The notes under the pieces: model-generated
Databases searched by the model: none
Told to the model about the DNA's origin: nothing
The model's input: only the letters and a program-made list of their open reading frames with translations
From: Prevotella sp. UBA4341
GTDB taxonomy: Bacteria; Bacteroidota; Bacteroidia; Bacteroidales; Bacteroidaceae
DNA length: 22,388 nt
Direction of reading: 5' to 3'
Assembly: GCA_002393705.1 (NCBI GenBank)
Contig: DGTH01000066.1
Location: 18,986 to 41,373, forward strand
Made by a program: the position numbers and the translations under genes
In this document: positions 1-6,998 of the stretch, piece after piece
Numbering within the stretch: the stretch's first letter is position 1
How the letters are laid out: the number at the start of each line of letters is the position of its first letter

Positions 1-28
1 GGGTGATGGGTGTTGGGTGATGGGGCTT
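1..28. repeat. 7-base tandem repeat, GGGTGAT family (cut by window edge)
   Basis: Four consecutive degenerate 7-base units (GGGTGAT, GGGTGTT, GGGTGAT, GGGGCTT) open the window. The array probably continues upstream. It lies just before the promoter of the first lipoprotein gene. It shares the 7-base period and G-rich character of the other arrays in this window but has a different unit sequence. No function can be read from it. Confidence 0.7.
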
Positions 29-50
29 AGGCAAGTTTTTTTCCAAATAA

Positions 51-82
51 TTTGGTTATTTCCTTGATAATCCGTATCTTTG
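51..82 (+). promoter_or_regulatory. Bacteroidetes-type promoter for the first DUF4842 lipoprotein gene
   Basis: TTTG at 51-54 and TATCTTTG at 75-82 are separated by 20 bases, matching the Bacteroidetes primary sigma consensus (TTTG, about 20 bases, TAnnTTTG). Transcription should start near 89, giving a leader of about 44 bases before the ATG at 133. Confidence 0.8.
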
Positions 83-108
83 CAGGGTTAATCAAGTTAT
101 AACGAACA

Positions 109-122
109 ATTTAGCGCTAAAT
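109..122. promoter_or_regulatory. 14-base perfect palindrome in the 5' leader
   Basis: ATTTAGCGCTAAAT is a perfect dyad centred between 115 and 116. It lies between the predicted transcription start and the ATG at 133. It could be an operator half-site pair or a small RNA hairpin near the ribosome landing region. The sequence does not show which. Confidence 0.4.
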
Positions 123-132
123 AGAAGACATT

Positions 133-2802
133 ATGGTAAGGAAGAAGTTTTTGGTGAAAGGCATGGCCGCGCTGGCCGTTGGCCTGACACTTGCCGGCTG
201 TTCCGGTGAAGATTTGTTTACTCAGGCTGACGCTGTAAAGAACGCCAAAGAGGTTCTCGGCATCTCCATTGACGAGAACCGCGATTGGAACATGACTGCC
301 CAGGTATCGGCAACCATTGCCGTTCAGGGGGACTATGGCGTCAACTACGAACTCATCATCTATGCAAATGACCCCTTTGTTGACAATAAGGGAACGGTGC
401 TGGCACGCTCGTCGGCGCTGAGCGGCAGCACGGCTACGTTTGCGTTTACCGTGCCCAAGGGCACATCGGCCGTTTTTGTCTGTCTGCGTGATGCCAAGGG
501 CTATAACTATCTGAAGCCTGTGGGCATATACGACGGCAAGCTCGAAACGTCCTTCGGTGGTGAGGCTACGGCATCCTCTCCGGGCTTCTTCACGCGTGGT
601 GACGTTACGCGTAGCACCGAGGCTGACGACTTCGTCATTCCCGATGCCGACGTTCCCTTCACCTCCGATGACATTACTGCCTATTTGGCCAAAGCCAAGG
701 AGCCCAACGCCGAGAATATTGCCGATAACAATGATGGCTCCTACTGGGTAGATGGCACCGAAGGGCATTGGGTGATTGATACGCCTTATTCTCATACTGA
801 TGCTACATTCCCCGGATTTGGTTGGCAGGGCGATGCAGGTAACTGTCTTTATGGCTGGAATCCTGTTTCAGAAGAAACTAAAGCTTGGTTTGATGCCAAC
901 TGTCGCGCATTTGCCGAGACAGCTGTCCCCTACAATGGCACTGACGCAGAAAAGAATCACTATATCGACATGTTCTGGGATGTGTATCACAAACTGGAGA
1001 ATACCGGACGAACGGGCTGGATAAACGTTTGGACGTGGCCTGTGTATGCCGAAACCGTAGAGGAAGTGAAGCACTGGGAAGACGGCACGGATGGCCATTG
1101 GGTCTATGACGAGTCCTACGTACTTGACTTCAAGATAACCGGAACTTATAATGGCAGCATTGGCGTCCTGTCAAGCGAAGACGTGCCCCGGTGGGAGAAT
1201 AATACCCTTGTAGGCTACACCCGCGCACACCGCGATGTCTATATTACAGGAACCTGGACGTTGCCTTCCGGCGAGCAGAGGGTTGGCGGCAATGCTAACG
1301 TCGTTGTATGTAGCGGTGGTACGCTGAACATTCCGGCTGGTGCAGAAATGAACTTTGTCAATCAGGCCCGCCTTGTGGTCATGCCCGGAGGCACCTTGAC
1401 GGGTGCCGGCAAGATTAACATTACCAACGGTACGTCAGAAGACGGTTATGGCTACAACGGTGGAACCATCAGCATAGCCACATTTACCAACAACTTCGGA
1501 ACGTTCTTCAACTACGGCAACCTCTTGATACAGAACATGGAGGGTGCTTCCGCGTACAGCCTCTACATCAACCACGGCAAGACGCTCGTGCAGTCGGCCA
1601 CGAAGGGTTCGAACACGGCCAATCTGCGCGTCTATAACAACTGCTGGTTCGAGTGTACCAGCGGCTTCGCCTGCCGTAACATCGTCCAGGGAACAGGTGC
1701 TTACTTCAAGGCTGGCAACCTGGAGATGTCGGCCTCGGAAGACAATACGGGCGACCATGCCTACATCTATGCCAAGGCCAATTCGCTGATTGACGTGCCG
1801 GGAGCCGTTGCCCTGAATAACGTTGACATCATTGGCCCCTATTCCGGCAACGACTATGCCTACCTGCAGTTTGGCTACGTAGAGGGTGCAAATGGTTCCC
1901 ACGGCTTGAGTACTGCCACCAACTATACTACGTCTTGGGGAAGTGCTGGTGAATACATGTCAGCAGGAGCAGTGCAGAACAATATCCGTGTCAGTGTCGA
2001 TTATCCCGAAATAGATACCAATCCTAATAACGATACTCCATACGAGAAGCTGCGCAATATGCTCAACGGCACCAATGCATTCTTCGTGGAAGAGATTAAC
2101 CCCACGCTCGACCAGTGGAATCAGAAGCAGGAGTTCCCCGTTCAGGGTAACGGTAATGCTGTCATCATTCGCAAGAACCAATACACCGGCATAGCTACCG
2201 AGGCCAGCGAGTGTGCTCCCGCCATTGAGATAATAGACCCCATAGTGATAGAAGAAGAGAACCTCGTTTGGAGCTACGCCTTTGAGGACTCTTACCATGC
2301 CGACTACGACATGAACGACGTGGTGCTCTACGTCAGGGAGAACGCTTCCGACGCCTCGAAGCTCGACGTGACGCTCTGCTGCACGGGTGCATCGTATAAC
2401 CTGAAGGTCTATTTAGGCTCCAGCGACCGGGCCATCTTCGGCGATACTGAGGTGCACAGCCTCTTGGGAGCTCCTGCCGGCAAGTACGTCAATACCGAGA
2501 CGGCCGACGGCGACAAGTTTGTTGACGGCACGCCCTACACCACCACCATCGACAAGCCCGCCGACTTTACCTTCGGTACGGCCGACTTCTGGATTCGCTC
2601 GCCGGAGGGTGACATCCATGTGGCCACGGCCGGACAGGATCCTCACGGCATCATCATTCCCGGCGAGTGGAAGTGGCCCAGAGAGTACATCAGCGTGCGC
2701 GAGGCTTACCCGCAGTTCTCCTACTACTACATTGACGGCAGCGTCAACCCCGAGTACGAGAACTGGTACGACAACCCCGACCAGACGAAGATCTATCAAT
2801 AG
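133..2802 (+). CDS. DUF4842/LruC-domain surface lipoprotein with beta-helix-like middle
   Basis: An exported lipoprotein of 889 residues. The N-terminus has a basic start, a hydrophobic stretch and a lipobox LAGC with Cys23. The next residues SGED are acidic, resembling Bacteroidetes lipoprotein export signals, so surface display is likely. Residues 35-140 look like a small beta domain also present in the convergent neighbour. Around 195-330 there are two similar EGHWV/DGHWV segments. Residues about 330-590 are rich in Gly, Asn and Thr with repeating turns (GGTLNIPAGA, GGTLTGAGK), suggesting a right-handed beta-helix, and align by eye with the gene at 4297-6480. The C-terminal LruC/DUF4842 domain starts near residue 710 and carries the signature DYDMNDVVLYV near 723, which resembles a calcium-binding acidic loop. 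The protein ends in an aromatic-rich tail. No enzymatic motif is seen; the role (adhesion, matrix or glycan binding) is unknown. The ATG at 133 is the only start giving a complete signal peptide downstream of the promoter. Confidence 0.93.
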   Translation: MVRKKFLVKGMAALAVGLTLAGCSGEDLFTQADAVKNAKEVLGISIDENRDWNMTAQVSATIAVQGDYGVNYELIIYANDPFVDNKGTVLARSSALSGSTATFAFTVPKGTSAVFVCLRDAKGYNYLKPVGIYDGKLETSFGGEATASSPGFFTRGDVTRSTEADDFVIPDADVPFTSDDITAYLAKAKEPNAENIADNNDGSYWVDGTEGHWVIDTPYSHTDATFPGFGWQGDAGNCLYGWNPVSEETKAWFDANCRAFAETAVPYNGTDAEKNHYIDMFWDVYHKLENTGRTGWINVWTWPVYAETVEEVKHWEDGTDGHWVYDESYVLDFKITGTYNGSIGVLSSEDVPRWENNTLVGYTRAHRDVYITGTWTLPSGEQRVGGNANVVVCSGGTLNIPAGAEMNFVNQARLVVMPGGTLTGAGKINITNGTSEDGYGYNGGTISIATFTNNFGTFFNYGNLLIQNMEGASAYSLYINHGKTLVQSATKGSNTANLRVYNNCWFECTSGFACRNIVQGTGAYFKAGNLEMSASEDNTGDHAYIYAKANSLIDVPGAVALNNVDIIGPYSGNDYAYLQFGYVEGANGSHGLSTATNYTTSWGSAGEYMSAGAVQNNIRVSVDYPEIDTNPNNDTPYEKLRNMLNGTNAFFVEEINPTLDQWNQKQEFPVQGNGNAVIIRKNQYTGIATEASECAPAIEIIDPIVIEEENLVWSYAFEDSYHADYDMNDVVLYVRENASDASKLDVTLCCTGASYNLKVYLGSSDRAIFGDTEVHSLLGAPAGKYVNTETADGDKFVDGTPYTTTIDKPADFTFGTADFWIRSPEGDIHVATAGQDPHGIIIPGEWKWPREYISVREAYPQFSYYYIDGSVNPEYENWYDNPDQTKIYQ

Positions 2803-2865
2803 TTGCTATAGTTTCTATAGTTGCTATAGTCACTATAGTAGCTATAGCTTCTATAGTTGCTATAG
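2803..2865. repeat. 9-base repeat array NNNCTATAG between convergent genes
   Basis: Seven consecutive 9-base units each end in CTATAG, itself a 6-base palindrome, with the preceding three bases variable (TTG, TTT, TTG, TCA, TAG, CTT, TTG). The array starts right after the stop codon at 2800-2802 and ends 3 bases before the stop of the opposing gene, filling the whole convergent gap. Each adjacent pair of CTATAG units can fold into a short hairpin on either strand, so it may act as a weak bidirectional terminator. That function is inference. Confidence 0.75.
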
Positions 2866-2868
2866 TTC

Positions 2869-4137
2869 TCAGTACAGCAGCTGCGGGTGGGTGGCGTTGG
2901 TGTACCAGTTGTTATAAGAGAAATGGTTTTTCATCCAGTTGGCGAAGTCAGGGTAAGGGCCGAAGACTTCGCCATTTTCTTTGTTATACGTTCCTAACGA
3001 CATGCCCTCAATGGGGTAGCGGAAGTCCTTTTGCGGCACCACGATGCACCAGCTGACGTGGTTGTCGTAGGCCGACTGGTTGCCCCGGAAGATGTCCTTC
3101 AGTACGTCGTTGAACTTGTAGGGGTATGTATGCACCTCCCAGACGCTGCCGTTGTACTCCTCCAGGATAAAGGGGTCTATCTGGTCGAAGCTGAGCAGAC
3201 GTGCCGTCTCGCGGTGGCGGAAGGTGATGCGGTAGGTCCTGCTGACGGGGCTGACGCTGGCAGAGCGGAATTCCGTCTCGCCCCTGACGGTGTTCAGCAG
3301 CATGCGCGTAATGGAGCCGTTTGTGTCGCTGCCGCTGAGCAGCACCCAGTGGGCGTCCTCAAAGAGGTTGACGACGGCCTCGCCGTTACGCCCGCGCAGC
3401 AGCAGGTCGCTCGAGCCCATGATGCGGCGGGGCAGGGGGTAGTCTTTGTCCATGATGTCGCCGCCTACTATCTCCACCTTGCTCACCTCGTCGTAGCTGA
3501 CGCCGCCCAGGTTGATGCCGGCGGCTATCTGCTTGACGGCTCCGGCTGCTGCGACGGTCACCGTCAGCAGGAGGTCGTACGACGACTCCGTGTAGCCTTT
3601 ACCCACGCGCAGCACCAGGTCGTTGTAGTCAAAGTCGCCCGGTTCGGGGAAGTTCTCTTCGTACAGGTAGGTGAAGGTCTGCGGCGTAGTGATGTTGATG
3701 TTGCTGCCCTCTGTCTGCTGTATGTCTGTCAGGTCAAGCTCTTTCGTGCCGTAGGTCAATTTCCTTATACCCAAGAAATTTCCGTTGGTGGCAATGGCCG
3801 ACAGATACACCGTGCTCTGGGTGTTGGGAATGGTGTATGCCAGGACGGCCTCGTTACCGTAGCAGACGGCTTCGGCCGCTACCTCCACATTGGTGGTGTT
3901 GATGGGGTTGTCGGTCAGTATCTGTACCTTGTGAACGGCGTCCGGCGTCTTGACGGTGAGGGTGTCGCTGTGGGTCAGCTGCCACTGGTGCGACATGTCC
4001 ATGTTGTCAATCATGAACTCATAATCGACGTATTCGTTGTATCGCTGCTTGTCAAATTTTTCTTTCTCGCAGGCGGTCATCGCCACGAGCAGGCCTGCGG
4101 CCACGAGCGTAAGGAGTTTCTTCTGTGTCATAGTCAT
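2869..4137 (-). CDS. DUF4842/LruC-domain lipoprotein (shorter form)
   Basis: A secreted lipoprotein of about 422 residues from the chosen start. The signal peptide ends in a lipobox VAMTAC with Cys23, followed by acidic and basic residues (EKEKFD). The N-terminal beta domain contains SHQWQLTHSDTLTV, comparable with DWNMTAQVSATIAV in the convergent gene. The LruC/DUF4842 signature FDYNDLVLRV is near residue 170. No beta-helix middle is present, so this is the compact member of the four. The tail ends NNWYTNATHPQLLY. The frame is open upstream to 4176, but that ATG lies upstream of the predicted -7 promoter element (4153-4160), so ATG 4137 (or 4131) is preferred. It converges with the gene at 133-2802 and diverges from the gene at 4297. 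Function unknown; surface role inferred. Confidence 0.92.
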   Translation of the reverse strand: MTMTQKKLLTLVAAGLLVAMTACEKEKFDKQRYNEYVDYEFMIDNMDMSHQWQLTHSDTLTVKTPDAVHKVQILTDNPINTTNVEVAAEAVCYGNEAVLAYTIPNTQSTVYLSAIATNGNFLGIRKLTYGTKELDLTDIQQTEGSNINITTPQTFTYLYEENFPEPGDFDYNDLVLRVGKGYTESSYDLLLTVTVAAAGAVKQIAAGINLGGVSYDEVSKVEIVGGDIMDKDYPLPRRIMGSSDLLLRGRNGEAVVNLFEDAHWVLLSGSDTNGSITRMLLNTVRGETEFRSASVSPVSRTYRITFRHRETARLLSFDQIDPFILEEYNGSVWEVHTYPYKFNDVLKDIFRGNQSAYDNHVSWCIVVPQKDFRYPIEGMSLGTYNKENGEVFGPYPDFANWMKNHFSYNNWYTNATHPQLLY

Positions 4138-4152
4138 TTCGGAATGTGGCTT

Positions 4153-4184
4153 CAAAATTACAAAAAATATGAGCAAAAGGCAAC
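4153..4184 (-). promoter_or_regulatory. Bacteroidetes-type promoter for the leftward DUF4842 gene
   Basis: On the minus strand TAATTTTG (4160-4153) matches TAnnTTTG, and GTTG (4184-4181) lies 20 bases upstream. Transcription would start near 4146, just before the ATG at 4137, giving a very short leader. Confidence 0.6.
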
Positions 4185-4223
4185 GTTTTCCTGTTTTTTT
4201 ACATAAATTAACCCCTGAAAGCG

Positions 4224-4253
4224 TTTATTTATTATTAATAATGTGTAACTTTG
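4224..4253 (+). promoter_or_regulatory. Bacteroidetes-type promoter for the third DUF4842 gene
   Basis: TAACTTTG at 4246-4253 is a full -7 element followed by GC. A weak -33 match TTTA is at 4224-4227. The expected start near 4260 gives a leader of about 37 bases before ATG 4297. It is back to back with the leftward promoter at 4153-4184. Confidence 0.65.
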
Positions 4254-4296
4254 CAGCAAATATTTTCGAAAACAAACTAATTATAATGTCTTAACA

Positions 4297-6480
4297 ATGA
4301 AACAGTATTTGATGAAAGGCTTCGTCGCAACAGCCCTTGCCGTCGTGGCGGTCGGCTGTTCGGAGGATGTCTATGACGCTAACCTCGACGCTGATGTGGC
4401 GAAGTACGAGACGGCTTTCAAGCAGCACTTCGGCCTACCTGCCGCCGACCAGGACTGGGGCTTCGGCTCGTTTACCACTTCTACCCTTACACGTAGTCAG
4501 TCGGCACCTGCCGTTGCCGACATCAGTGCTCCCTACGATGCCACGTGGGTGGCTGGTTATCTGCTCACGGCTTCCGAGCCCACCAGTGCCAACGTCGAGG
4601 ACGACTATGACAATTCCTACACAGCTTCCTGTCAGTGGTATGCTACAGCCAACGGTAAGCTGTCAACTCTTTTGAACAATTATGACAATTGTATCTACGA
4701 GGGAAGCCCTGTTACTCAAGCTGACAAAGACTGGTACACGGCCAATGTGAAGGGCCTTATGGAGGCCTGTGGCAAGAACTGGAACGCCGACAGCGAGACA
4801 GCTTACAACATTCTGCAAGTGCTGAAGAGCTACACCGGCGACTACAACTACTGGGACCTGACGGTTAATTCCGAAGGAGGCTATGTAGCTGATGCCACTT
4901 ACGTCAAGAACTTCAAGGTTATAGGCACGTGGAATGGCCCCATGCGTGTTGTGGCTTCCGAGGGTATCAAGGACGGTTCCACGCTGACGGGTGCCGAGCG
5001 TACCGTGGTTGTTACGGGAACATGGAACCTGACAGCCAGCCAGCGGGTAGGAAGCCTTGGAAAGATTATCGTGGCTGACGGCGGCACCATCAACATTTCG
5101 TCCGGGGCAGCCCTTGAGCTGGTCAACCAAGCCCGCCTCGTGGTGCTGCGTGGCGGTACCATTACTGGTCAGGGCGAGGTGATGATTACCAACGGCAATG
5201 CCGTAGGCCTGGAGGGTTACAATGGTGGTACCATCAACGTGCACAAGGTGAACAACAACTTCGGCAAGTTCTATAACTACGGCGTACTGAAGGCCGACAT
5301 CTATGCTGCCGGCTCTAAGGAGAGCAACATCTACAACCATGGCATTGTGCACATTAAGGGCACCAAGGAGAACGGCAACTATGTCTCTTCCAACGCCCGC
5401 ATTTTCAATGCCTGTCAGTGGTACTGCGAAGGCGACATGCGCGCCCGTAACATCGAAGAGGTGCAGGGAGCGTCAATGATTGTCGATGGCGAGCTGATGA
5501 TGAGTGGCAGCGAAGACGGAACGACGGATGCCTCATACGTAGGCCTGGAGGCCGGCGCCCTCGTCAAGTGCGGCACGCTCTACAACAACGGAACCAGCTG
5601 GACGGGCCCCACGTCGAACGGCTATGCAGTAGTGGCCGCCGGCCAGATTACCTATCTGAACTGGGCTCAGGACACCTTCCCCTTGGAGTTCGGCTACTTC
5701 GAGAACAACATCTACATGTACTTGGAGGACGGCACCAACGACCCTGACGGCAATGGCAACCACGTGAACGATGACGAGGAGAACTACCCCTATCGTGCTA
5801 ATTGGAAGTTCGAACACATTGTGGCCAACGGACTTGACGGCGGAACCGTCGGCCGTGGCAACGGTAACGTGAAGCTCATTCAGGCCGGCACAACCGAGAT
5901 TATTCCTGCCGATGCCAATTACGTGAAGGGTGTCAGCGGCTGTACGCCCGGATTCCGGGGCGACGTAGATCCCACCCCCGACCCTGACCCCGAGACGTTC
6001 ATCCCCGTGGCCCGCATCATGTGCGAGGACCTCAGTGCTGAGGACGGCTCCGACTTCGACTTCAACGACGTGGTGTTCTCCATTCAGTGGACGGAAACGG
6101 GCGCCAAGATTCGTCTGGAAGCTGCCGGCGGTACGCTGCCGCTGACCGTTGGCGGAGTCGAGGTACACGCTCAGTTCAAGGTGGGCACGCAGACCATGGT
6201 CAACACCATGGCCGGTCACAAGAGCGACTACCAGCAGCCCATCTTCGAGATTACGGGTAACTTCAAGAACGCCCAGGGCGACTACGATGCCAACCTCATT
6301 CCCGTACTCGTCTTCAAGCACGACGAGTGGAAGGAGATGACGGCCATTAAGGGTCGCGCCGCCAGCAAGATTTGCGTCGATCCGCAGACCGACTGGTGCG
6401 ACGAGTACCAGGACATCGACGACAAGTGGAACGGCCAGTTCTCCGAGTGGGTCAAGGGTCAGCGCGCCACGTTCTACTAA
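4297..6480 (+). CDS. DUF4842/LruC-domain surface lipoprotein, paralogue of the first gene
   Basis: A lipoprotein of 727 residues with signal peptide and lipobox VAVGC (Cys21), followed by SEDVYD, an acidic surface-export-like signal. Residues about 35-55 carry FKQHFGLPAADQDWGFG, a motif shared with the fourth lipoprotein gene (FVARYGQPAANHTWGFG). Residues about 200-460 form a Gly/Asn-rich beta-helix-like region that aligns by eye with the gene at 133-2802 (shared NQARLVV, GGT(I/L)TG, NNFG.F.NYG). A short Pro/Asp linker (DPTPDPDPETF) follows. The C-terminal LruC/DUF4842 domain begins near 568, with signature DFDFNDVVFSI near 585 and PLTVGGVEVH. It ends WVKGQRATFY. Genes 1 and 3 are tandem paralogues interrupted by the opposite-strand gene. 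No catalytic motif; binding or structural role inferred. Confidence 0.93.
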   Translation: MKQYLMKGFVATALAVVAVGCSEDVYDANLDADVAKYETAFKQHFGLPAADQDWGFGSFTTSTLTRSQSAPAVADISAPYDATWVAGYLLTASEPTSANVEDDYDNSYTASCQWYATANGKLSTLLNNYDNCIYEGSPVTQADKDWYTANVKGLMEACGKNWNADSETAYNILQVLKSYTGDYNYWDLTVNSEGGYVADATYVKNFKVIGTWNGPMRVVASEGIKDGSTLTGAERTVVVTGTWNLTASQRVGSLGKIIVADGGTINISSGAALELVNQARLVVLRGGTITGQGEVMITNGNAVGLEGYNGGTINVHKVNNNFGKFYNYGVLKADIYAAGSKESNIYNHGIVHIKGTKENGNYVSSNARIFNACQWYCEGDMRARNIEEVQGASMIVDGELMMSGSEDGTTDASYVGLEAGALVKCGTLYNNGTSWTGPTSNGYAVVAAGQITYLNWAQDTFPLEFGYFENNIYMYLEDGTNDPDGNGNHVNDDEENYPYRANWKFEHIVANGLDGGTVGRGNGNVKLIQAGTTEIIPADANYVKGVSGCTPGFRGDVDPTPDPDPETFIPVARIMCEDLSAEDGSDFDFNDVVFSIQWTETGAKIRLEAAGGTLPLTVGGVEVHAQFKVGTQTMVNTMAGHKSDYQQPIFEITGNFKNAQGDYDANLIPVLVFKHDEWKEMTAIKGRAASKICVDPQTDWCDEYQDIDDKWNGQFSEWVKGQRATFY

Positions 6481-6512
6481 GCCAGGCCCGTTCCACGGTG
6501 TCTCCTTATATT

Positions 6513-6577
6513 GAGAGAAGTGCCGTTTCTCCACCAGAGAAGCGGCACTTCTCTCATAGAGAAACGGCACTTCTCTC
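6513..6577 (+). repeat. Three 19-base units able to form alternative hairpins
   Basis: Unit 1 (6513-6531, GAGAGAAGTGCCGTTTCTC) is the exact reverse complement of unit 3 (6559-6577). Unit 2 (6537-6555) equals unit 3 except one base (G for A). Unit 1 can therefore pair with unit 2 (loop of 5 bases, one wobble) or with unit 3, and units 2 and 3 are direct repeats with a 22-base period. The set starts 32 bases after the lipoprotein stop codon. It could act as a 3' stabiliser or part of a terminator, but no T-run follows directly. Confidence 0.7.
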
Positions 6578-6624
6578 GGGGAGACTCGGTAGGTGAAAGA
6601 AATGGACAGATTGTAAATACTAAT

Positions 6625-6740
6625 GGACCGAATGACGGTATGACGGTAGTTTCTATAGATTTCTCGCGTACGTACGCGTACGTACGCGAGAAGTCTTGAA
6701 ATTTTACTGTCATACCGTCATTCGGTCCTTCTGTTTTTTT
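6625..6740 (+). terminator. Long concentric inverted repeat followed by a T-run; possible terminator or palindromic element
   Basis: Arms 6625-6644 and 6709-6728 are perfect 20-base complements (GGACCGAATGACGGTATGAC). A second perfect palindrome of 32 bases (6661-6692) has exactly the same centre, 6676/6677. The 16-base blocks between them match at only about half the positions. Seven T residues at 6734-6740 follow on the plus strand, so the RNA could terminate transcription from the gene at 4297-6480. The stem is far longer than needed for termination, so a palindromic repeat element is an alternative. Confidence 0.5.
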
Positions 6741-6760
6741 AGGTTAACTGGTTGGTTCGG

Positions 6761-6791
6761 CAAAGGTACAAAAAAAGAAAGGACCGTGCAA
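6761..6791 (-). promoter_or_regulatory. Candidate leftward promoter into the hairpin region
   Basis: On the minus strand TACCTTTG (6768-6761) is a full -7 match followed by CC, and TTG (6791-6789) lies 20 bases upstream. Transcription would run leftward from about 6754 through the long inverted repeat. No gene lies on that strand, so a small structured RNA or a chance match are both possible. Confidence 0.35.
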
Positions 6792-6900
6792 GTGCTCTGC
6801 CTATTATTTTTGAATAATTCCCATTCCTGCCGTTTTGTTCCGTTAAAACACTTGCCCTACGTCAACGATTACGCAAATATTTCAAAATATTAACATTTTT

Positions 6901-6934
6901 ATTGTATATATTTTGAAAAATTATTGTATCTTTG
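6901..6934 (+). promoter_or_regulatory. Bacteroidetes-type promoter for the fourth DUF4842 gene
   Basis: TATCTTTG at 6927-6934, preceded by G and followed by C, is a strong -7 element. ATTG at 6901-6904 is the best -33 candidate (22-base spacer). The surrounding sequence is very AT-rich. The expected start near 6941 gives a leader of about 58 bases. Confidence 0.7.
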
Positions 6935-6998
6935 CACCCAACAAGTGAACGAACCGAATAAAAATCTTTTAAGTAATAACAATTAAACTATTAAGAAA

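Larger units (their letters stand above)
6481..6998. other. 518-base intergenic region with dense secondary structure
   Basis: The gap between the third and fourth lipoprotein genes holds three inverted/direct 19-base units (6513-6577), a 104-base concentric inverted repeat (6625-6728) followed by a T-run, a candidate leftward promoter (6761-6791) and the promoter of the next gene (6901-6934). The stretch 6792-6900 is AT-rich and shows nothing I can name. A short frame at 6696-6893 has no recognisable product and no start context, so it is not called as a gene. Confidence 0.7.

Noticed and set aside
3031..4206. Plus-strand open frame of 391 codons opposite the second DUF4842 gene
   Set aside because: Low-complexity Val/Gly/Asp/His composition typical of antisense shadows; the opposite strand has a lipoprotein signal and LruC signature.
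5533..6570. Minus-strand open frame of 345 codons opposite the third DUF4842 gene
   Set aside because: No signal or domain pattern; the coding strand carries a convincing lipoprotein.
6926..6935. GTAnnTTTGC sites (also near 74, 8570 and 16209) as CTnDOT-type attachment sites
   Set aside because: They match the attB core consensus but are equally the extended -7 promoter motif. No integrase or element boundary is present in the window.
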